Below the pieces are notes generated by a model. It saw only the letters and a list, made by a program, of their open reading frames with translations. It did no database searches and was not told the origin of the DNA. Below are positions 34,792-42,070 of a stretch of 64,000 bases of DNA, in pieces. This stretch comes from VXLM01 sp965242665 (GTDB taxonomy: Bacteria; Chloroflexota; Dehalococcoidia; Lucifugimonadales; VXLM01). The DNA is taken from positions 1,736,001-1,800,000 of the forward strand of contig OZ251484.1 in assembly GCA_965242665.1 (NCBI GenBank). The letters run 5' to 3'. Both the position numbers and the translations under genes were made by a program. Each line of letters opens with the position of its first letter. Position 1 is the first letter of the stretch.

Positions 34792-36074
34792 TCCACGAAC
34801 CGATTGACGTCCGCCTCGGTCGTAAGCGCGCAGAGGCTGCCTGCGGCCTTTGCTTGCAGGAGGATCCCCTCGTTGAGTAGCCCGATGAAGAGCCGATTCT
34901 GCATCTCGCGGTCGCCCCGCAGTACCGATCGGTAGTCGACGATAGCCTTGTCGGTGAAGTGGACGCCGAACAACGACCCTGCGCCAGTGACCTGCGCTGG
35001 GACGCCGAGCTCATCGAAGACTGCGCGCAGCTTGTCCCGCAGGATGGCGCCGAGCGCGTTCATCCGCTCGTAGACCGGTGGCGTCAATTGGTCGAGCGTA
35101 GCCAGCCCAGCTGCCATCGTCATGGGGTTGGCGTTGAACGTCCCCGCATGGGAGACGACCGGCCCGTTCGTCGGGTCGTAGAGGTCCATCAGGTCTGCGC
35201 GTCCGCCCCACGCGCCGACTGGCATCCCTCCTCCAATCACCTTGCCGAAGGTCGTCATGTCGGGGATGACGCCGAACATCTCTTGCGCGCCGCCCATCGA
35301 CAGCCGAAAGCTCTGCACCTCGTCGAATATCAACACGATGCCGAGTTGGACAGCGATCTCTCTCACGCGCGTCAGGTATTCGACGTCTGCAGGCAGGTAT
35401 CCGAAGTTCGACAGGACGGGCTCCATGATGATGCAGGACAGCTCGTCCGCGTGCGCTCGTAAGATTCGTTCCGTCGAACCGGCGTCGTTGTAGTGCAAGA
35501 CGATGACGTCTTCGACTACGCTTGGGGGTTGCCCCGGCCATTCCGCAACGGCGGTCGGCTCGATCGGGTCGAGCAGTTCGAGGGGAGTGTACACGCTTAC
35601 CGACGCGTATTCGTGGTTCCCGTGGTATCCCCCTTCGATCTTGGCGGTCTTGTGCTTGCCGGTGTACGCGCGCGCGGCGCGGACGGCGTTTAGGGTGCCC
35701 TCGGTTCCGGAGTTCGTGAACCGGATCTTTTCGACCGACGGCACTCGCTCGCAAAGCATCTTGGCCAAGCGCGTCTGCGATTCGTGCGGGGTGCTGTAAC
35801 TGAGACCGTTGGCGGCTTGGCTGCGCACCGCATCCACGACGCGCTGGTTTGCGTGACCGAGCGCGTAGGTCGTCGCGTTGAGCATGAAGTCGAGGTAGCG
35901 GTTCCCGTCCACGTCGATGACGTAATGGCCCTCCGTGCGGTTCACGAAGAACGGGTACGGCGAGAAGTACGCTGTGCCGCGAGAACTTCCGCCCGGCAAG
36001 TAGCCTTCCGCCTCCGCTTGCAACCTAGCGGATGTCGGCGTCGATGCTTTGTACCGTTCCAGTTCCGACATCAT
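34758..36074 (-). CDS. Class III aminotransferase, glutamate-1-semialdehyde aminomutase-like
   Basis: 438 residues from ATG 36074 (a second ATG follows directly). PGGSSRGTAYFSPYPFFV, NSGTEGTLNAVRAARAYTG, EGGYHGNHEY and IFDEVQSFRLS with the PLP lysine in TTFGKVIGGGMPVGAWGG match the GSA-aminotransferase-like branch of class III enzymes. True HemL would normally sit with tetrapyrrole genes; none are here, so a related amino-group transfer or mutase activity is likely. The last codons lie in the duplicated 227-bp segment. larE lies 22 bp upstream on the same strand. Confidence 0.85.
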   Translation of the reverse strand: MMSELERYKASTPTSARLQAEAEGYLPGGSSRGTAYFSPYPFFVNRTEGHYVIDVDGNRYLDFMLNATTYALGHANQRVVDAVRSQAANGLSYSTPHESQTRLAKMLCERVPSVEKIRFTNSGTEGTLNAVRAARAYTGKHKTAKIEGGYHGNHEYASVSVYTPLELLDPIEPTAVAEWPGQPPSVVEDVIVLHYNDAGSTERILRAHADELSCIIMEPVLSNFGYLPADVEYLTRVREIAVQLGIVLIFDEVQSFRLSMGGAQEMFGVIPDMTTFGKVIGGGMPVGAWGGRADLMDLYDPTNGPVVSHAGTFNANPMTMAAGLATLDQLTPPVYERMNALGAILRDKLRAVFDELGVPAQVTGAGSLFGVHFTDKAIVDYRSVLRGDREMQNRLFIGLLNEGILLQAKAAGSLCALTTEADVNRFVDAARRVMLRIR

Positions 36075-36096
36075 TCCAGCCTTGTCCGAACGGTCG

Positions 36097-36963
36097 TTAC
36101 TCGGCCTGAAAGCCGCCGTTCTCACCGCGCCTGCGGCGGAGGCCTCGCAGAGTCTCGTTCATGCTGCCAGACCGAAAGCCGTCCAGATCGATTGCCACAT
36201 ATGAGTACCCGATCGACCGGAACCGTTCCATGATCTCGCGCCGATTCTGCTGTTCGAGCAATGTTGGAAAATCGTCCGGATCGACTTCGATGCGTGCTAT
36301 CGTGTCGTGGTGCCGGACGCGGAGCCTCTCGATGCCCAGTTCTCGCAAGTAGGACTCGGCCTGGGCGACGCGCGACAGGGCGTCTACGGTTATGGGCGTT
36401 CCATAGGGAATCCGCGAGGAGAGACAGGCCTGCGCCGGTTTGTTCCACGTCGGCAGACCCAAACGCCTGGATTGCTCGCGTATTTCCGCCTTCGTCAAGC
36501 CCGCCTCGACCAAGGGGCTTCGGATGCCGCGCTTCTTGGCGGAGTTGATGCCCGGACGAAAGTCCCCTGTATCGTCCAGATTGTGTCCGTTGACGATCTG
36601 AGCTTGTTCGGCCTCGGGCAGCGCAGAGAGATGAGAGTAGAGCTCTTCCTTGCAAAAGTAGCATCGGTTCGGATCGTTCGCTCGGTAGTCGTCCCGCTCC
36701 ACCTCGTTGGTGTCGATGACCCGATGATTCAGCCCGAGCTCGCCCGCAACTCGGACTGCTTGTTCGAGTTCGGACGGGGCGAGGCTTGGCGATCGAGCGG
36801 TCACTGCCAACGACGCTTGCCCCAAGGCCTGATTGGCGACGGCCGCGAGGAACGTGCTGTCTGCGCCGCCGGAGTACGCGACGATAACCCGGCGCATCTC
36901 GCAGAGTGCACCCTCGAGCGCCTTCACCTTCTCATCTGTGCTCGTGGACATGTGAGCTGCCAT
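36097..36963 (-). CDS. larE: ATP-dependent sacrificial sulfur transferase LarE
   Basis: 288 residues. IVAYSGGADSTFLA is the PP-loop ATP-binding motif; CYFCKEELYSHL and NKPAQACLSSRIPYG are LarE motifs. In Lactobacillus LarE the sacrificial cysteine is Cys176; Cys180 in the ACLSSR motif is the likely counterpart. LarE adds sulfur to the pyridinium ring of the nickel-pincer cofactor of lactate racemase. LarB, LarC and LarA are not in the window, and some LarE-family members have other roles. Probably co-transcribed with the downstream aminotransferase gene. Confidence 0.88.
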   Translation of the reverse strand: MAAHMSTSTDEKVKALEGALCEMRRVIVAYSGGADSTFLAAVANQALGQASLAVTARSPSLAPSELEQAVRVAGELGLNHRVIDTNEVERDDYRANDPNRCYFCKEELYSHLSALPEAEQAQIVNGHNLDDTGDFRPGINSAKKRGIRSPLVEAGLTKAEIREQSRRLGLPTWNKPAQACLSSRIPYGTPITVDALSRVAQAESYLRELGIERLRVRHHDTIARIEVDPDDFPTLLEQQNRREIMERFRSIGYSYVAIDLDGFRSGSMNETLRGLRRRRGENGGFQAE

Positions 36964-37060
36964 CGCATCGACCGTGCCGCACGTTGCGCCCTCAGCCGCG
37001 GCGCTCTCGCATATGCGCCGTCCAGTCCGACGCGGGACACGGCATACATTGCTCCTATAC

Positions 37061-38068
37061 TTACAGGCTTGCCAAGAACCTTGCGAAGTCCTTCAACGCG
37101 GTGATGTCTTCATCGGAAAGTCCGTCCGGGTTGAAGTGCATAATATCGTTGCGTATCTTCCTCACAGAATCCAGGTGCTTGACGAATTCTTTCCGGTCGA
37201 TGTTGAGATTCAGCCGCTCCCAGCGCTCCTCTTTTCCCAAGAGCTGGTAGTAACCACCCAATGTTAGGTCTGCCAAGCCTTGGATGGGCCGCTCAGTTTC
37301 CTGTAACGCTTCCCGCATTTCTTCAACCGTGAACTTCCCATGGGCAAGGCGGCGCAGATGCCCCTCTATCTCTCCAATGAGAAGGAACGGCCCGGCCAGT
37401 TGCATGAACTGGTTTGAGATATCCCCCGATGTCACTATCCCGGTTATGAGATTGTCCTCCCCCCGCACCAGCACGTACCCATGTTCGGCTATACCTCCTA
37501 TTGCATTGAACAGAGGCGTGCTGGCCGGGATTTCTCTCACCGTCTCCATACACTCACGAACGTATTCGCACTTCTGTCCCAAGGAAAGAGACCTGCCGAT
37601 CGACTGCCAGCTGATTACCCCTTTTACCTCGCGTGCGCCGACCATGACCGGAAGCCGAGAGTAGTCGTGAATCTGCATGATCGTAGTAGCTTTTTCGAGA
37701 GGGTCCTCGGGGTTCACGCTCACTGGACTCTTGTTTGCCGCTTCGAGAGTTCCAATGCGGTGGGTAGCGCTGTCGGGCTCTCCGGGGGATGCAGAGTCGG
37801 TCGCCTCGGAGTGGAGCTCGACGGCGATCGTTTCGCCCATATATACTCTCTCGAAATCTGGATTCGTGCGGAGTCCGAAGTTATCCAGACCGTTGCGGAT
37901 TATGTTGGCGATGTATGCTCCTCGCTTGGCATACCCAAACTTTGCTACAAACTCTCGGACGGTGAGCTGTTCTGGGGTCGGGGCAGCGGCGCGGTCGATC
38001 TCCGCCTTCATTCTTTCTGCAATCTCTGACAGCCACTCATAGCCACGGGTCATATAGTCATCGGTCAT
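37061..38068 (-). CDS. CBS-pair protein with C-terminal HEPN-like domain
   Basis: 335 residues. The N-terminus (LTVREFVAKFGYAKRGAYI) looks like a winged-helix module. Two CBS repeats follow (VNPEDPLEKATTIMQIHDYSRLPVM and a second unit ending GIVTSGDISNQF), which usually bind adenine nucleotides. The C-terminal helical region ends with VRKIRNDIMHFNPDG, containing R-x4-H (Arg306-His311), the catalytic motif of HEPN RNases and of the Swt1-like HEPN group. A nucleotide-sensing RNase of a stress or defence type is a reasonable hypothesis. Confidence 0.65.
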   Translation of the reverse strand: MTDDYMTRGYEWLSEIAERMKAEIDRAAAPTPEQLTVREFVAKFGYAKRGAYIANIIRNGLDNFGLRTNPDFERVYMGETIAVELHSEATDSASPGEPDSATHRIGTLEAANKSPVSVNPEDPLEKATTIMQIHDYSRLPVMVGAREVKGVISWQSIGRSLSLGQKCEYVRECMETVREIPASTPLFNAIGGIAEHGYVLVRGEDNLITGIVTSGDISNQFMQLAGPFLLIGEIEGHLRRLAHGKFTVEEMREALQETERPIQGLADLTLGGYYQLLGKEERWERLNLNIDRKEFVKHLDSVRKIRNDIMHFNPDGLSDEDITALKDFARFLASL

Positions 38069-38125
38069 GTCAAACCTCTCGTGTTCCTCGCGTGGAAGTT
38101 TGGAAGTTCCTCCGGCGGCATCGCG

Positions 38126-38818
38126 TCAGAGGGTGCTAGTCAGCATCCGCAGCCGGTCGCCCTCCGTCCACAGCGGTTCCATCTCTTCCAGGAATTCGTG
38201 GAACGTTTCGTCGGGCGTGGAGTGGGTGGTATCGAGCGTGACCTTGTTGCGGATGGCGGAGCGGGCGAACTCTTCGTCGAATCGTTGGAGGACGTGTTCG
38301 ACATCCCGCGGCCGCAGGATTCCCTCCGGCCGCGGCTCGGCTTCCATGCGGGCGCGCACGGCATCGGCGGACGCCCTCACCAGCACCAACACCGCCTCCG
38401 GCGTGTACTTCATGAGGTTCTGCTCGACGCGCTGCGCTTCTGCGCGTCGGTCGCCCGGCTCGCCGGGTCCTCCATATCCGAAGTACATCGGCGCATAGAT
38501 GAGCTCGTCGATGTGGTGGCCGATGTGCAGTCCACCGAGGACGGTGGATTCGCTGCGATGAGAAGGGGTGTGGTAGTAGAGGGTGTACCGGGTGAACAAC
38601 TCCTTCACCTTTGGGGTCATGTCCAGTACCTGCCGCTTCTCGGCGTCCGTCAAGATTATCGAATCCGGATCGATGGGGGGATGACCGGACACGTGCGGCA
38701 GCTTGAAATGGTCGTGCACGATGGTCGTCTGTCCAAACGCGTCGACCATCCACTCCTGCAATCGATTCATGAGGGTGGTAGTGCCTGTATATTCGCATCC
38801 GACCGTGATGATGTTCAT
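38126..38818 (-). CDS. P-loop kinase-like protein A, Walker A lysine replaced
   Basis: 230 residues. The start MNIITVGCEYTGTTTLMNRL has the shape of a P-loop (GxxxxG) but the invariant lysine is threonine (GTTT). FGGYGGPGEPGDRR-like central text (MYFGYGGPGEPG), VLVLVRASADAVRARM and a terminal LDTTHSTPDETFHEF resemble nucleoside or shikimate kinase folds. It is paralogous to the next gene (38862) and to 48544. The 43-bp gap suggests an operon. Function unknown. Confidence 0.7.
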   Translation of the reverse strand: MNIITVGCEYTGTTTLMNRLQEWMVDAFGQTTIVHDHFKLPHVSGHPPIDPDSIILTDAEKRQVLDMTPKVKELFTRYTLYYHTPSHRSESTVLGGLHIGHHIDELIYAPMYFGYGGPGEPGDRRAEAQRVEQNLMKYTPEAVLVLVRASADAVRARMEAEPRPEGILRPRDVEHVLQRFDEEFARSAIRNKVTLDTTHSTPDETFHEFLEEMEPLWTEGDRLRMLTSTL

Positions 38819-38861
38819 GTGACTGTTGCCGTCCTCCCTCTCCGGTGTGAGTCGTCCGCCG

Positions 38862-39551
38862 TCAACCTGCTTGCTTGAGCACCATCCTGCGCCGGTCCTC
38901 GATGGTCAGGTGCGGCCGGATAGTCGCTATCAGTTCTTCCGCGCTCTCTTGGACGGTCGCGCTCGATGTGTCGACGACGACCTTGGTGTGGAGGATCGAC
39001 CGTTCTTGCTCCAGCTCGAACCCTGCCAGTACCGACTCGATGTCCTTCTCCTTGACAATGGAGAATGGATGAGGGTTCGCCGCCATTCGGCGGGCGATCA
39101 CTTCCGCCGACGCCTTGACGAAGACCATGATCGTGTCTGGCGCCTGCTCTGCAAACCCCGACTCGATGTGCCTCACGTACTTCCAGCGGGAGCCCCCCTG
39201 CGGTTCCCGTTCGTGGCCGTACCCGAAGAACGCGGAAGCGTAGACGGCGTCCTCGACATGGAACCCTACGAGGATATAGTCGTCCGCGTCGCTGTTGTTT
39301 GGCATGTGGTAGTTCATGCTCTGGCGTTGAGCCATCTCCTTGAGCTTTGGAGACCACGACATGATCTGCGTCAACTCGTCGTTCGACAGAGGGTCGGCAG
39401 GCGTCCCCCGGTAGTAGCAAGCGATGTTGGGGATCTTGAAATGATCGTGTATCTCCTGCGTCCCGCCCATCGCCGATTTCGCCCATCCTGCGATGGACGA
39501 GGCAAGCGTCGTCGTGCCCGCGTATTCGCATCCAGCGATTATCAAGTTCAT
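38862..39551 (-). CDS. P-loop kinase-like protein B, Walker A lysine replaced
   Basis: 229 residues. MNLIIAGCEYAGTTTLASSI shows the same lysine-to-threonine change as its neighbour. HDHFKIPNIACYYRG, FFGYGHEREPQGG, IMVFVKASAEVIARRM and VVVDTSSATVQES align throughout with paralogue A. The start overlaps the stop of the upstream membrane gene by 4 bp, so it is co-transcribed with it. Whether ATP is bound without the Walker lysine is open. Confidence 0.7.
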   Translation of the reverse strand: MNLIIAGCEYAGTTTLASSIAGWAKSAMGGTQEIHDHFKIPNIACYYRGTPADPLSNDELTQIMSWSPKLKEMAQRQSMNYHMPNNSDADDYILVGFHVEDAVYASAFFGYGHEREPQGGSRWKYVRHIESGFAEQAPDTIMVFVKASAEVIARRMAANPHPFSIVKEKDIESVLAGFELEQERSILHTKVVVDTSSATVQESAEELIATIRPHLTIEDRRRMVLKQAG

Positions 39552-40255
39552 TCGTCGCCTCGTTCTGTCTTGAAGATGTCCGAAAATTCCAAGCCGGTTT
39601 CTTTCCTGATTCCGCTTACGAGATAGTATAGCGCAACTCCGAGTATCGTGATCGACGGTACGGTTATGACCGGGAAGCTCAACGCGGTCATGCGCCCCAG
39701 TTCTTCGTTGAAGGCCGTCGTTCCAGGATCGCTGACGACGACGACCCGCGCCAGGACGTAGTTCAAGATGGTAGACACGAGCAACCCAAACGCCACGACG
39801 TAGGTAGCCACGTCCACTCTGCGCTCGTATGCGTCGACGCTTCCCCTCCGTTTGAGCACATCGTACACGGCGTCGACGTCGATGACCTTGTGCAGGATCG
39901 TCTTGACGAGGGGATAACGGGTCCGCATCGAAATCACTACCGTGGCTCCGATGATGAACGGGATCGCAGCCTCCTTGACCGCCAGCCACTCCACGGGCAG
40001 CCTCAGCAGCCCGATGCCGCCGGTCAGCAGCACGCTCGCGAACCCCAGCACCGAATACAGATTGAACCCTCGCCGCACCGCGAAGTCGTACAGTCCATAG
40101 CCCACCGGGAACGCGAGGGCGACGATCAGTCCATAGACCGGGCCCAGCTGTCCCTCGCCGCTGAACCGCATCAAGACGATGACGGGGATGACGATGTTCA
40201 GCCCGAGGCTCAACAGCGGGTTCTCGTGATAGGTCTTCCAGTTGCCTGCGCTCAA
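39548..40255 (-). CDS. Integral membrane protein, VC0807-like
   Basis: 235 residues from TTG at 40255, chosen because GGAGGG lies three bases upstream; the longer frame to 40534 lacks support. Six or so hydrophobic segments with FNLYSVLGFASVLLTGGIGL and VVISMRTRYPLVKTIL resemble the VC0807 family of small membrane proteins of unknown function. It overlaps P-loop protein B by 4 bp. Confidence 0.6.
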   Translation of the reverse strand: MSAGNWKTYHENPLLSLGLNIVIPVIVLMRFSGEGQLGPVYGLIVALAFPVGYGLYDFAVRRGFNLYSVLGFASVLLTGGIGLLRLPVEWLAVKEAAIPFIIGATVVISMRTRYPLVKTILHKVIDVDAVYDVLKRRGSVDAYERRVDVATYVVAFGLLVSTILNYVLARVVVVSDPGTTAFNEELGRMTALSFPVITVPSITILGVALYYLVSGIRKETGLEFSDIFKTERGDE

Positions 40256-40410
40256 TGTCCCTCCATGTCTGCATCCTAGATTGTAGAGCGGCCGGAAGGA
40301 TTTCGCTACCCCCGTCGATCCCGCGGGTATCCCACCCACCGTGAGCGGCGCTGTGCACAGGGGGAGTCGGGGCCCTCGGCGGATTTTCCGGGTAGGGCTG
40401 TACGATGCGC

Positions 40411-40440
40411 TTGCGCGGGTATGTGTGCATGGTGTATAAT
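40411..40440 (+). promoter_or_regulatory. Promoter of the ParA cassette
   Basis: TATAAT at 40435-40440 is a consensus -10 box, preceded at 18 bp by TTGCGC (40411-40416), a partial -35. It lies 66 bp before the ParA start, which has AGGAGGG upstream. The rest of the 250-base gap shows nothing else. Confidence 0.5.
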
Positions 40441-40505
40441 GGTAGTGGGCCAGCGAGGCATCATTGCCTTGGGTGGAGGCGCTCTTGGTGTAGGAGGGTT
40501 TATAA

Positions 40506-41456
40506 ATGACGGCTACTGTTATCTCATTCATCAACTACAAAGGTGGAGTTGGGAAGACCACTACAGCATATCATGTGTCGTGTTCACTAGCCCAACACTA
40601 TCGCCAGAGAGTGCTCATGATCGATATAGATCCACAGACGAACTTGACGTTCCTATGCGCTAGTATTGAGAAATGGGAACGTCGTAAAACAAGTGTGGGA
40701 ACGATAAAGGACCTGTATGATCGGTTTACGAAAGGCTATGCGCTCGAAGTAGGTCGACTCATTTGGAACGGCTCAGTCGTTGTCGGACGTCATCCAATTT
40801 CTGGACTGGATCTGATTCCTTGCGATATAGAGTTGCTTGGAGAGGATCTAAGCCGTGAAAGCCAAATCGTTGGCACGTTTCCAACTATGCAAGCACTTCG
40901 GCAGAACGCGAGACGATATATTAGGGAACGATCTTTTTTGGCGCAAGTCATAGAAGACGTTAGCGACAGATACGATTGGGTTGTCATCGATTGTCCACCG
41001 AATTTGTATCTCATGACTCAGAACGCGCTTCATGCCAGCGACTACTACGTCGTTACTGCTATTCCTGACCATTTGTCTACCATTGGATTGAGTATCTTGA
41101 CCAGGAAGGTACGAGAGATAGGTGATGATATTTCCATCGCTCTGCCGTTGTCTGGGTCGACCAGCACCCATACTGTGGCAAGCCTCGGGGCTATCGTGTT
41201 CGTCAAGGTTCGGATTGGTGGTAAGATGATAACCAACACGCACGAAGCAACTATGAGGTCTATCGCATCAGAGGGTTTTGCAACAGACAAGGTAGTTCAG
41301 AGATACACAACGGAGCTAATTGGATACAGCGAGGCTGCTGAGAATCAAATTCCGGTTTGGGAACACGACTCTCAAAATGCTAGACGAGCAGCAAAAAAGA
41401 ACGAATATCCTGAAATAACACGAGAATTGATTTCTAAGATGAGGCAGTCTCCGTAA
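40506..41456 (+). CDS. ParA/MinD-type ATPase
   Basis: 316 residues with AGGAGGG upstream. FINYKGGVGKTTTAYHVSC is the deviant Walker A with signature lysine; VLMIDIDPQTNLT and WVVIDCPPNLYLMTQNAL complete the ParA fold. DNA composition is visibly AT-richer than the neighbours, and the partner gene starts just after its stop: a two-gene accessory cassette. No ParB, parS or replication gene is seen, so plasmid partition is not supported; a positioning or defence role is possible. Confidence 0.85.
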   Translation: MTATVISFINYKGGVGKTTTAYHVSCSLAQHYRQRVLMIDIDPQTNLTFLCASIEKWERRKTSVGTIKDLYDRFTKGYALEVGRLIWNGSVVVGRHPISGLDLIPCDIELLGEDLSRESQIVGTFPTMQALRQNARRYIRERSFLAQVIEDVSDRYDWVVIDCPPNLYLMTQNALHASDYYVVTAIPDHLSTIGLSILTRKVREIGDDISIALPLSGSTSTHTVASLGAIVFVKVRIGGKMITNTHEATMRSIASEGFATDKVVQRYTTELIGYSEAAENQIPVWEHDSQNARRAAKKNEYPEITRELISKMRQSP

Positions 41457-41457
41457 G

Positions 41458-42012
41458 ATGACAACACACGGATCACTCTACCCGACAGACTCTCTGTTCA
41501 AGGGTATAAAGGCTCTTCTCACTTCTCTCCCTTCTGAGGAAGAGAAGAATGAGCTCCTCCGTACGCTCAGTGAAACTCAGGCTTTCTTGGATGAATTGCG
41601 TTCATTGGTGGAAACTGTTCCTACGATGGAGTCAAGTCGAGAATTGTCAGAAGGCCTGTCGCGCCTTGATGTACTGGCGGAGCGTGCACGTAGCGATGCC
41701 GGCATTCGGAGACTCATTGGCTTGAGGAACTCAACGGGGCCCAGAATCAAGAGAGCTCCTGCTCATGGTGATATCAAGGCCCAGGCCATGATATTGAAGC
41801 AACGGTTATCAGAATCTCATACTTCTGATATAGAGATCCTGCTTGAGAGATCGAGGGAACCTCTGCCTGTCTTTGTTGAACTAGCAAATCTATTGGGTAT
41901 GCGAACTCGTAGCAAAGAGCGGAAGGCAGACCTGATCAGCCGGATAGCAACTCACATCGAGAACCAACGAGGATACAAGATACTCCGCGGTGAAGAATCT
42001 GATTTGGACTGA
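41458..42012 (+). CDS. Unrecognised partner of the ParA-type ATPase
   Basis: 184 residues, starting 1 bp after the ParA stop, so co-translated. The N-terminal half is helical with coiled-coil character (SEEEKNELLRTLSETQAFLDEL). The C-terminal part, VELANLLGMRTRSKERKADL, resembles a SAP-like or Rho-N-like helix-extension-helix nucleic-acid-binding motif. It shares the AT-richer composition of ParA. No family recognised. Confidence 0.55.
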   Translation: MTTHGSLYPTDSLFKGIKALLTSLPSEEEKNELLRTLSETQAFLDELRSLVETVPTMESSRELSEGLSRLDVLAERARSDAGIRRLIGLRNSTGPRIKRAPAHGDIKAQAMILKQRLSESHTSDIEILLERSREPLPVFVELANLLGMRTRSKERKADLISRIATHIENQRGYKILRGEESDLD

Positions 42013-42070
42013 TGTCGCTTCCCTCTAACATGCCAATATTCACCCTCAACAACACTCCTCCGCACTAGAT

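Noticed and set aside
34758..36074. Calling the class III aminotransferase HemL (tetrapyrrole synthesis)
   Set aside because: It belongs to the GSA-aminotransferase-like group, but no tetrapyrrole genes are nearby and many members have other substrates.
40506..42012. ParA cassette as a plasmid partition locus
   Set aside because: No ParB-like gene, no evident parS-type iterons and no replication gene; the location is chromosomal beside carB.
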